Shown here piece by piece: positions 1-9,000 of a DNA stretch of 22,500 bases (positions are counted from its first letter, which is position 1; the number at the start of each line of letters is the position of its first letter). The notes under the pieces were generated by a model. It had not been told where the DNA came from. It did no database searches and saw nothing but the letters and a program-made list of their open reading frames with translations. The translations under genes were made by a program, and so were the position numbers. This stretch comes from Nymphaea colorata (taxonomy: Eukaryota > Streptophyta > Magnoliopsida > Nymphaeales > Nymphaeaceae), in contig NC_045140.1 of the NCBI RefSeq assembly GCF_008831285.2, positions 30,226,310 through 30,248,809 of the forward strand, in the 5' to 3' direction.

Positions 1-1245
1 CTAAAATCCAGTTATTTACAATAAAGAAAACCCGGCCGGACAGGACCCCGGCTCAAAATACCCTAGGTAGCGGTACAAGTAGGGGAAACCCAAAACTAAC
101 TAAGATTGACCTACTACAATTGACTACGAAGGTGGTGAAGCTTTACAATTTGCGAGCGATACAAATATTTAAACCTCTCACAGCTCACTCACAAACCATA
201 CAAACCACACTAGCGGCCAAACCACGCCCTTAATCCAAGTAGGTAGGTCGGCTCCTTGCGGTCGTGTCTCGGGCACAGTGCCCTCGAGGTACCACGGAAG
301 GGAGCAAGGCCGAAGCCGGGCTAAATCAGGAAACAAAAGCAAACTAAGATGCTTCCTAGATGCAAAAGCAAAAACTACCACCCCGATAGCTACAAGGGGG
401 AGAAGAACACGATACCAGCCAAGGGTATTCCTTGGCGCAGCCGGATTCGGACCACGGGGTGAGAACCAGTCCCCGGGTATTGCAGCTCACGGTTCACGGA
501 TGTCGGCTGAGAAGGGCCTCCTCGAAGCGCCTACACTGATGACGAGCGCCGATGAGGAAGGGTTTAGATTCGGCTTGTCGCCGATGCCGCTGGCTAGGAC
601 GCCGCCTAGAGTGTCGAGGGGGGCTGCTGCCGGGAAGCGACAGCGCCTACCTGCCTTCGTCAGAAGGTGGTTCGACCACACGCGCCGTGCGATGCCGACG
701 GAGTGAAGGTGGCCGAGGAAGGGGGCCGGGTGTAACCGGCCAAGCCTAGACCTAACTAAGGCTGGGGTTGGTTTGGTTCGGCAGGGCTCTATAGGTAGGC
801 TGGCTTAGTCAAGATAGGCTAGGGTTGGGGTAGGCTAGAGGGATCTTGTGGGTTTAGGAGGGAAAGTAGGTAGCCTAACTACGAGGTGAGTCTAGTCGGG
901 CTGGTCTGGGTCGAGCCTAGGCTCAAGGTCAATGGTCACTGTTGACCAAATGTGGGTAGAGGTTGACTAAATAGGAGGTTGACTAATGGACCGAGCTTAG
1001 TAGGTCCGGGTCAAGTAGGTCAAGAGGAGTCACTCGAGGTAGGCTCGAGTCAACTAGGCTAGCTTAGAAAGGAGGTGAGCTAGGTGGGGTCAATGTTTCC
1101 TACTTTAGTCTAAGGCAAGTGGGGAGGTGGCGGCCTAGGACCAGTCCAGAAGGAGTGGGTTGCTTAGGGTAGGTGGCGGCACAAGAGGGAACCTAGCTAG
1201 GTGGGATGGGACTTGGCTGGTCGTGCCAAGTGGATGTGCCGGATC

Positions 1246-1261
1246 CTTGCCACGTGGCAAG
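1246..1261. promoter_or_regulatory. 16-bp palindrome containing a G-box, in the E1 LTR
   Basis: CTTGCCACGTGGCAAG is a perfect palindrome centred on the plant G-box core CACGTG, the known target class of bZIP and bHLH factors. An identical copy is at 7418-7433 in the other LTR. Further CACGTG cores follow at 1483-1490 and 1760-1767. They lie downstream of the inferred TATA box, so any role would be as an internal enhancer or a site for plus-strand transcription. Function is not shown by the sequence. Confidence 0.35.
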
Positions 1262-2525
1262 ATGAGGGGAGCAAGACAGAGAGAGCTAGAAAAGGGCTAG
1301 CTATTAGGGAAAGATTTGAACTCTTTCCTAACTGATAGGGAGGAGCTCGACAAAGGAGGAGAGGGAGATTTACGGCTGAGAAGAATAAGGAAGATCGGCT
1401 AGGTGGCAATGATCTTTCCTAAACGATAGGAGATGGAATCGGGAAGGTAGGGAAGGAGATCTCACAAGGAGCCACCGGCTGGACACGTGGAAGAATGCGG
1501 GACCAAGATGGTGAGGTGGCTGATGGGCTGGCTGATGGGGTGGAAAAGGGCTAGGGAGATAGCGACACTTGGCGAGATGGAGGGCTGTGATGAAAAACGG
1601 ATTAGGGTTGACGATTTCTAAAGAGACAAAATAGGGAAGGAGATTCGGCTGCTAGGGATCCTTCCTAATAGGTTGGGGCTCGAGATCCTAGACTGATCTC
1701 GAGTGGGACAGGTGTAGGCTGACTAGGACTTGACTTGGGGGAAAGTAGCTAGGATGCTGACACGTGGACAGATGGAGGGACGTAGGCCAAGGTGGGGAAT
1801 TAGGGTTGAAGGGCGAAAAGTGTACCGAAAAGGAAACAAGGGGGACGCGGCCAGGGCTCTTCAGGCAGCCCTGTTTCCGGCGGACTTTTACCGGCCAAAT
1901 GAAGTCCGATCACTGCGATTTTTGGATATGTTGGAACTGGGATCGAGACGATTCCGACGGTATCAAGAACGCCTTCAAACTCCCGACAGATCGCCGGGAA
2001 ATGGCCGTTGAACAGGCCGGTCTGCTGCTGTCCGCTGCAGAACGACGGCAGCGACACAGAACTGTTTCGCCACCGATTTCGATACCCAAATGATCTCGGA
2101 TCTTAATGAAATTTTAACAGAAGATATCTGACCTTAAGACGATTCTAACGGCGTATTGTACGCATTGAAACTCCCAGGGAATCTACAGATCCAGATCAAA
2201 GAACAGCAACCTGTTTCTGGAAATGACAGAATCGCGGCCGCGGAAGGTGTTCTGTTCCTGCTCCGATTTGACCGACTAAACGATCTCCAATCACCACCAG
2301 ATTTGGGTATGTTGTAGAGGACGTCAAGACGATTCCAACGGTATATAGATTGTCCTCTAACTCTCTGTAAATCTTCAGATATGGCTGTTTTAACAGGCGG
2401 CTGTTTCTGAACTTCCGCCTGCCGCGCGCGACCGAGAACGTGAGAGATCCGACGGCGGGAAACTTGCTTCGTTCTTCCTCTTCACCGTCCGAACTTCTTC
2501 AAGAGTGGCTTTGAAAGCCGTCGAT

Positions 2526-2549
2526 ATTGAAGACGTTGCCGTCTTCAAT
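2526..2549 (-). other. Perfect 10-bp hairpin in E1 R-U5 (copy at 8698-8721)
   Basis: The arms ATTGAAGACG and CGTCTTCAAT pair perfectly around a 4-nt loop. A hairpin with a different sequence lies at the corresponding place in the E2 LTR (14354-14377), followed in both by a conserved block containing CTCAACTT and GAAGAAGGCACCA. It lies about 365 nt downstream of the TATA box in transcript sense, so it would be in the RNA leader. Confidence 0.6.
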
Positions 2550-2912
2550 CTTCCCAGCGTAAGATCGGCCTCTCAACTTCTGTGTGGGTGAGAAGAAGGC
2601 ACCAGAACTTACTTGTATCTTTGCACGAAGGGGGAATAAACCGTGGACAAAGGAGGGACCGTCGCCGTTGGGGAAGATCCGCCTAAGCCGTGCACCTTAT
2701 GCCTGTGTCTCCAAGGACTGCGGCTCTTCAAGGTGTGTTGTGGATGAGGAGGCGCCGTGGAGGTAGAGGACGCGAGGTGGGAGAAGACACCAACTCTCGG
2801 CTAGAGCATGGTGGGAGACGAGAAGGGAGATGCCTCGAGAGAGGAGATAGATGAAAAACGCCCAAATGGCCACTTTACTCAAAATTTTGCCTCAATCTAC
2901 AAGATCCAAAAA

Positions 2913-2922
2913 CTTATATACA
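2913..2922 (-). promoter_or_regulatory. TATA box of the E1 left LTR
   Basis: Minus strand reads TGTATATAAG. The aligned position of the E2 LTR also carries a TATA-type sequence (14781-14792), inside a shared context containing AGATCCAAAA. It sits about 540 nt from the U3 end. ATG trinucleotides on the transcribed strand are common upstream of it and nearly vanish downstream, which independently supports a transcript start just below 2913. The exact start is not visible. Confidence 0.6.
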
Positions 2923-3136
2923 TTCCTAGTGTGAGCCGGGTCTACAATCCAAATCCGGCTCTCTACCCAGACCCAAGTACTATTGGTGCAAGGCACAACC
3001 CGCCTTGCTAGGTCCCTACTTCGAAACTCAATGCTAACATGAATTTAAAGTGCATAAAGCTAAAACCGGGCCTAACACCCAATACGAAAAGCAAATGAAA
3101 AGTCCCTGAGCCTTGCGAGCCCAGGGCGGGGACCTC

Positions 3137-3156
3137 GTGCAGGTAACCGCCTGCAC
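3137..3156 (-). other. Hairpin with 7-bp stem in E1 U3 (copy at 9309-9328)
   Basis: Arms GTGCAGG and CCTGCAC enclose a 6-nt loop. E2 has the same 20-nt geometry at 15015-15034 with arms GTGAGGG and CCCTCAC, so two neighbouring base pairs changed on both sides. Being in U3, it would be transcribed at the 3' end of genomic RNA. Confidence 0.55.
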
Positions 3157-3321
3157 TTCGGGTTAGGGTCAAGGGCTTGGTCTCAACTCCGCCCAAGTCT
3201 TGTCTCCTCCTTTTGGACCGTAGCTGCTCCTCCCTCTCCGCCCACTGCAGCCGTAAACGAGTTGCTCATAAGGTCGACATAGGTTCAAACCCAAACCGTG
3301 CCACGGTTTAGCCTCACAAGT

Positions 3322-5298
3322 TCACAAGGGTGTAGGCTCGATAGGTGGTAATCGACAAGCCCAGCTACACCCTACGCCACTAGTTAGGCTTGCACAGGGT
3401 CCTTCGGCCATGCTGCCCGCTGGCCGCATACATGCCCAATTTTGGCATGTATCAGATCCACCCTCCTTACATCGAGCTTGACCCCAAGCTCGTCTCATGT
3501 TGTCATCATAGGTGATCTGCACCACTCCCATCAACTTACCCACGTACTTAGTATGAGGTCCGTAATCTCTAGGTAAGTGCTCTAGGGAATTCTTCGGAAG
3601 AGAGAACCTTTGCCTCGGTTTTCTCATGTAAACCCATAAGAGGGTTCCCGCTTCCTTGCCCCTATCAGATGCTCGACCATCTGACTGTCGTCTTGGACCA
3701 TAGTCCCGTGGTAAGAGGCCAAGTAGTGACCTTTGCTGCCCAAGAACATGCTCGGGCTCTTGCGGGTTCTCCAACACATCACGCGGTTTGCCTCTGTCAT
3801 GGGCCTGCCATATACGACCTATTCTTGGGATCCCATATTGTCCCACAAGGGATACTGGCTGGCCTATATTAGTTTCCACGTCCAGCCATGCTTCGGCTGC
3901 GCCACTAACTCTTGAATCATGCGTAAGGGGGAAATGACTAGATCCGAGAGTTAAGGCCTCTAGTGGACTGGGTGATTCTCCCAACTTGGCCACACAATCC
4001 TCTAGATCTGAGCAAATGGATCTCTTCCAAGGCGTGGGAAGGAGATCGACTTTTCCATTATGGCCTGGACCTTCTTTGGCAAGCTCTTCATGAGCATCGT
4101 ATATTCTTCTTTCTTTTTGACAAAGCTCATGGGTGGCTGTCCTCTGTAGGTTGCTCCTCACATCTTCCTTATCATTACCACCCTCCTTAGGCTTTGCCTT
4201 ACCCTTAGGAGTGAGGGGCTGTGGTGGTAATGTAGCACTCGAAGCACATTCAACTTGTGTGGAAGGCACAAGTTGCTTGTCCTCTTCGTCGAGCAGTCCT
4301 GTGACATGATTTTTAGGGACTGCGCAAGAGGACTCGGGTATCCAATCTTCGCTGAGGACTGTAAGAGGCTCTTTAGCATAGCCATGGGTGGTGCCGAGCT
4401 TGAGCTCGTCTCGTAGCTGGCCTCGTATCGCTTCTATGTCATCGTCAGGCCTGATGCTCTCGAGAGATGTGGGCATGTTTTCAGCTAACTCCTGCCATTC
4501 AAGCCCCATGTAGACTCGGCTATTCCCTTTGGTGCTTTCCGACTTGCTAGGGGAGACCAAGATTCTCTTAGTTTTCGGTCTCTGGATTTTAATTCTAAGA
4601 ATTCGGTACCCCTTCTTAGATTTCTTGGCCGGCTGGACTGCGCTAATTTTCTGTGAAGCTCGTAGGTCCTCCTTGGACAGTAAGACCACTTGTTCGGAAC
4701 CGCAAACCTTGTGAGTTTGCCCCATGGTTGGTTGTTGGTCTTGGCTCGTATCACTTGGCGCTGTCTCATTTTCGTTCGACTCTTCGCATTTTAACCTTTC
4801 TCTTATCAGGTCGATCTTTTCAAGCACCTTTTGCGCCATTTCATCCCATGTAGGAGGTCTTGGGCTTTGGGCATTCGGCCCATAATGCTCCTCATAGGAT
4901 TCCGTTCGCTTCTTCGCATAAGGAGAGGGTCTTTCCTCCAGCACAAAGCAACGGTTCATGAGCCCAACTTGGATAGTTTCCCCAAGATAGATTCGCTCCC
5001 AAGTTCGAGGTCTCACCTTGTGTCCAGCCACAATCAATCTACCCGTGTAGGTGGTATTGGCTATCCATAGCGCCGGGGTGACTTTATCTATGGCCAACTC
5101 GAAATGGCGTCCTTGTACGCTAGGGTGTCGGAACCACAAATCACACTCGGGATTACTACCGGCCTTGATATACACCCATCTTGGACCTTGGTCCATCTCA
5201 TCGCCTCTTAGCAATAGGGTGTCCTCCATGAATTCCCCGTTCAGGTAGGTGCTTAGAAGTATATCCATTTCGTCAAGACGGGCACCTATATCCGCCAT
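3322..5298 (-). CDS. E1 658-aa ORF with an N-terminal FHA-like domain; C-terminus encoded in the LTR
   Basis: An uninterrupted 658-codon ORF on the element's sense strand, starting at the first ATG after the primer site (no sense ATG in 5299-6368). Residues about 44-119 follow the FHA pattern: HPSV (58-61), RH (64-65), a WIANTTYTG stretch (78-86), AGHKV (91-95), then LGETIQVG (105-112). FHA domains normally bind phosphothreonine. Here the usual Gly-Arg, Ser and Arg contact positions appear to be Gly-Ser, Gln and Gly, so that binding is doubtful. Residues 150-171 look like a short amphipathic helix, 224-246 are basic (possible nuclear localisation) and the middle is polar and low in motifs. 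LPRDYGP occurs twice (about 529-535 and 575-581). Codon 615 spans the polypurine tract/LTR junction, so the last 43 residues are LTR-encoded. I see no Gag, protease, RT or integrase motif. Its role is unknown; it may be a captured host gene or a structural protein acting in trans. Confidence 0.72.
   Translation of the reverse strand: MADIGARLDEMDILLSTYLNGEFMEDTLLLRGDEMDQGPRWVYIKAGSNPECDLWFRHPSVQGRHFELAIDKVTPALWIANTTYTGRLIVAGHKVRPRTWERIYLGETIQVGLMNRCFVLEERPSPYAKKRTESYEEHYGPNAQSPRPPTWDEMAQKVLEKIDLIRERLKCEESNENETAPSDTSQDQQPTMGQTHKVCGSEQVVLLSKEDLRASQKISAVQPAKKSKKGYRILRIKIQRPKTKRILVSPSKSESTKGNSRVYMGLEWQELAENMPTSLESIRPDDDIEAIRGQLRDELKLGTTHGYAKEPLTVLSEDWIPESSCAVPKNHVTGLLDEEDKQLVPSTQVECASSATLPPQPLTPKGKAKPKEGGNDKEDVRSNLQRTATHELCQKERRIYDAHEELAKEGPGHNGKVDLLPTPWKRSICSDLEDCVAKLGESPSPLEALTLGSSHFPLTHDSRVSGAAEAWLDVETNIGQPVSLVGQYGIPRIGRIWQAHDRGKPRDVLENPQEPEHVLGQQRSLLGLLPRDYGPRRQSDGRASDRGKEAGTLLWVYMRKPRQRFSLPKNSLEHLPRDYGPHTKYVGKLMGVVQITYDDNMRRAWGQARCKEGGSDTCQNWACMRPAGSMAEGPCASLTSGVGCSWACRLPPIEPTPL
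3455..3468 (-). other. E1 polypurine tract
   Basis: Minus strand reads AAGGAGGGTGGATC immediately before the 3' LTR start TGATACATG. This is the expected place and composition for the plus-strand DNA primer. The tract lies inside the 658-codon ORF and encodes KEGGS. The matching E2 tract encodes REGES in the same reading phase. Confidence 0.85.
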
Positions 5299-6081
5299 CT
5301 ACTCTACTAAAGCAACTGCAAAAGCACACTGATGCTGAAATAAGAACTGACTAACTTCTCCTACGGAAATCACTGCTGCACTGTCTAGGCTGCCCCCGGT
5401 GCCTTGTTGAAATCTGCCCCGTGTGTGTCTAAGGAAGACGGAACCAGTCCGCCTGTCACCGCGCCCGCCTGGCGCCTCGGTGGCTAACTCTCGCTCTCAG
5501 CCGGGCCCAAGAGTGGGGCCTAAACTGTCGCGTCCGCCTGACGCCTCGACAGCGCACCTCGAGCTCAAGCACCTTAGTGTTGTGCGGTGTGCACAACCAC
5601 AGTCTAGACCGTTTTTCAGGCAGTCAAAGACCGACACACAGAAACTCCAAATGGTGGAATTTTGCCTCCAAACTTGATCAGCACAAATTTGGGATAGTTA
5701 TCTAACTACCCACCAATTTTCAGCTCGATTTGACCACAGGAAGCCTTCGAAACAACGTAATTTTCCTGGCAGACTGTCACCAGGACAGGTTCTGTCCGCC
5801 CAGGCCTTCAGTCCAGTTCAGGGCCACTCTCTCAAATATTTCGGAAGAATCTCGTCAAGTTCCCTAAATAACTTTTGTAGATTATGTAATTACGAAGTTC
5901 CACACCAAATTTCAGTCAATTCCGAGGTCGTTTGCTATCCGAAACCGCCTGAAAACTCCTGCTGGCTGTGACAGTCCAGAAAACAGAAACTGCTACAAAC
6001 TGAAATTCTGCTACTCCTATTAACACCAGAAACACCGAAACCAGAAATCTGTCCCACACTTCACGACTGTACTCCAAGCTT
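5299..6081 (-). other. E1 internal leader between primer site and start codon; no gene
   Basis: This stretch holds no supportable ORF on either strand. On the transcribed strand it contains no ATG at all. It includes a GC-rich imperfect duplication (5461-5480 and 5531-5550, both containing CGCCT and ending GCCTCG) and a short hairpin with arms GGACAG/CTGTCC (5783-5797). It most likely serves as 5' untranslated leader, and possibly holds packaging signals. Confidence 0.7.
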
Positions 6082-6093
6082 GCTCTGATACCA
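6082..6093 (-). other. E1 primer-binding site for initiator-Met tRNA
   Basis: Minus strand TGGTATCAGAGC is complementary to the 3' end of plant tRNA-iMet (ending GCTCTGATACCA, established knowledge). It sits two bases (6094-6095) inside the LTR end at 6096. E2 has the identical 12 nt with the same spacing. Confidence 0.95.
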
Positions 6094-6095
6094 AT

Positions 6096-9000
6096 TGATA
6101 GGACCTAAATCCCGAACCTCCGCCGGATGTCGATCCTCTCCCAAGATCTCTCGGAGGAGCCGTCGGACAACGCTAAAATCCAGTTATTTACAATAAAGAA
6201 AACCCGGCCGGACAGGACCCCGGCTCAAAATACCCTAGGTAGCGGTACAAGTAGGGGAAACCCAAAACTAACTAAGATTGACCTACTACAATTGACTACG
6301 AAGGTGGTGAAGCTTTACAATTTGCGAGCGATACAAATATTTAAACCTCTCACAGCTCACTCACAAACCATACAAACCACACTAGCGGCCAAACCACGCC
6401 CTTAATCCAAGTAGGTAGGTCGGCTCCTTGCGGTCGTGTCTCGGGCACAGTGCCCTCGAGGTACCACGGAAGGGAGCAAGGCCGAAGCCGGGCTAAATCA
6501 GGAAACAAAAGCAAACTAAGATGCTTCCTAGATGCAAAAGCAAAAACTACCACCCCGATAGCTACAAGGGGGAGAAGAACACGATACCAGCCAAGGGTAT
6601 TCCTTGGCGCAGCCGGATTCGGACCACGGGGTGAGAACCAGTCCCCGGGTATTGCAGCTCACGGTTCACGGATGTCGGCTGAGAAGGGCCTCCTCGAAGC
6701 GCCTACACTGATGACGAGCGCCGATGAGGAAGGGTTTAGATTCGGCTTGTCGCCGATGCCGCTGGCTAGGACGCCGCCTAGAGTGTCGAGGGGGGCTGCT
6801 GCCGGGAAGCGACAGCGCCTACCTGCCTTCGTCAGAAGGTGGTTCGACCACACGCGCCGTGCGATGCCGACGGAGTGAAGGTGGCCGAGGAAGGGGGCCG
6901 GGTGTAACCGGCCAAGCCTAGACCTAACTAAGGCTGGGGTTGGTTTGGTTCGGCAGGGCTCTATAGGTAGGCTGGCTTAGTCAAGATAGGCTAGGGTTGG
7001 GGTAGGCTAGAGGGATCTTGTGGGTTTAGGAGGGAAAGTAGGTAGCCTAACTACGAGGTGAGTCTAGTCGGGCTGGTCTGGGTCGAGCCTAGGCTCAAGG
7101 TCAATGGTCACTGTTGACCAAATGTGGGTAGAGGTTGACTAAATAGGAGGTTGACTAATGGACCGAGCTTAGTAGGTCCGGGTCAAGTAGGTCAAGAGGA
7201 GTCACTCGAGGTAGGCTCGAGTCAACTAGGCTAGCTTAGAAAGGAGGTGAGCTAGGTGGGGTCAATGTTTCCTACTTTAGTCTAAGGCAAGTGGGGAGGT
7301 GGCGGCCTAGGACCAGTCCAGAAGGAGTGGGTTGCTTAGGGTAGGTGGCGGCACAAGAGGGAACCTAGCTAGGTGGGATGGGACTTGGCTGGTCGTGCCA
7401 AGTGGATGTGCCGGATCCTTGCCACGTGGCAAGATGAGGGGAGCAAGACAGAGAGAGCTAGAAAAGGGCTAGCTATTAGGGAAAGATTTGAACTCTTTCC
7501 TAACTGATAGGGAGGAGCTCGACAAAGGAGGAGAGGGAGATTTACGGCTGAGAAGAATAAGGAAGATCGGCTAGGTGGCAATGATCTTTCCTAAACGATA
7601 GGAGATGGAATCGGGAAGGTAGGGAAGGAGATCTCACAAGGAGCCACCGGCTGGACACGTGGAAGAATGCGGGACCAAGATGGTGAGGTGGCTGATGGGC
7701 TGGCTGATGGGGTGGAAAAGGGCTAGGGAGATAGCGACACTTGGCGAGATGGAGGGCTGTGATGAAAAACGGATTAGGGTTGACGATTTCTAAAGAGACA
7801 AAATAGGGAAGGAGATTCGGCTGCTAGGGATCCTTCCTAATAGGTTGGGGCTCGAGATCCTAGACTGATCTCGAGTGGGACAGGTGTAGGCTGACTAGGA
7901 CTTGACTTGGGGGAAAGTAGCTAGGATGCTGACACGTGGACAGATGGAGGGACGTAGGCCAAGGTGGGGAATTAGGGTTGAAGGGCGAAAAGTGTACCGA
8001 AAAGGAAACAAGGGGGACGCGGCCAGGGCTCTTCAGGCAGCCCTGTTTCCGGCGGACTTTTACCGGCCAAATGAAGTCCGATCACTGCGATTTTTGGATA
8101 TGTTGGAACTGGGATCGAGACGATTCCGACGGTATCAAGAACGCCTTCAAACTCCCGACAGATCGCCGGGAAATGGCCGTTGAACAGGCCGGTCTGCTGC
8201 TGTCCGCTGCAGAACGACGGCAGCGACACAGAACTGTTTCGCCACCGATTTCGATACCCAAATGATCTCGGATCTTAATGAAATTTTAACAGAAGATATC
8301 TGACCTTAAGACGATTCTAACGGCGTATTGTACGCATTGAAACTCCCAGGGAATCTACAGATCCAGATCAAAGAACAGCAACCTGTTTCTGGAAATGACA
8401 GAATCGCGGCCGCGGAAGGTGTTCTGTTCCTGCTCCGATTTGACCGACTAAACGATCTCCAATCACCACCAGATTTGGGTATGTTGTAGAGGACGTCAAG
8501 ACGATTCCAACGGTATATAGATTGTCCTCTAACTCTCTGTAAATCTTCAGATATGGCTGTTTTAACAGGCGGCTGTTTCTGAACTTCCGCCTGCCGCGCG
8601 CGACCGAGAACGTGAGAGATCCGACGGCGGGAAACTTGCTTCGTTCTTCCTCTTCACCGTCCGAACTTCTTCAAGAGTGGCTTTGAAAGCCGTCGATATT
8701 GAAGACGTTGCCGTCTTCAATCTTCCCAGCGTAAGATCGGCCTCTCAACTTCTGTGTGGGTGAGAAGAAGGCACCAGAACTTACTTGTATCTTTGCACGA
8801 AGGGGGAATAAACCGTGGACAAAGGAGGGACCGTCGCCGTTGGGGAAGATCCGCCTAAGCCGTGCACCTTATGCCTGTGTCTCCAAGGACTGCGGCTCTT
8901 CAAGGTGTGTTGTGGATGAGGAGGCGCCGTGGAGGTAGAGGACGCGAGGTGGGAGAAGACACCAACTCTCGGCTAGAGCATGGTGGGAGACGAGAAGGGA

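Larger units (their letters stand above)
1..3454 (-). repeat. E1 left LTR (3' LTR in element sense), truncated by the window start
   Basis: It matches 6173-9626 at a constant offset of 6172. By eye I found a single difference (T2848 against G9020). It ends at TATCA (3450-3454), next to the polypurine tract. In element sense it holds a short U3 (3454 down to about 2913), a TATA box, then about 2.9 kb of R-U5. The plus-strand ORFs in it (for example 278-706 and 1764-2093) are not conserved in the related E2 LTR and are not called. It also contains a 10-bp-stem hairpin (2526-2549), a 7-bp-stem hairpin (3137-3156), G-box palindromes and W-box-like motifs. Confidence 0.95.

Noticed and set aside
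278-706. 142-codon plus-strand ORF in the E1 LTR (also 6450-6878) and similar ORFs at 1730-2093, 12186-12607 and 21319-21740
   Set aside because: They are antisense to the elements, duplicated only because the LTR is duplicated, and I see no matching protein at the homologous place in the other element. The lack of sense ATGs says nothing for coding on the plus strand.
3322-5298. Calling the E1 ORF a Gag protein
   Set aside because: There is no zinc knuckle, no retrotransposon-gag pattern and no similarity I can see to residues 205-455 of E2. The FHA-like reading fits better.
5461-5550. GC-rich imperfect duplication in the E1 leader as a tandem repeat array
   Set aside because: There are only two short copies with unrelated sequence between them, which is too little for a repeat array.
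6081-6095. tRNA gene fragment (GCTCTGATACCA)
   Set aside because: It is only 12 nt of the tRNA-iMet 3' end in complement, placed as a primer-binding site. No tRNA body is present.
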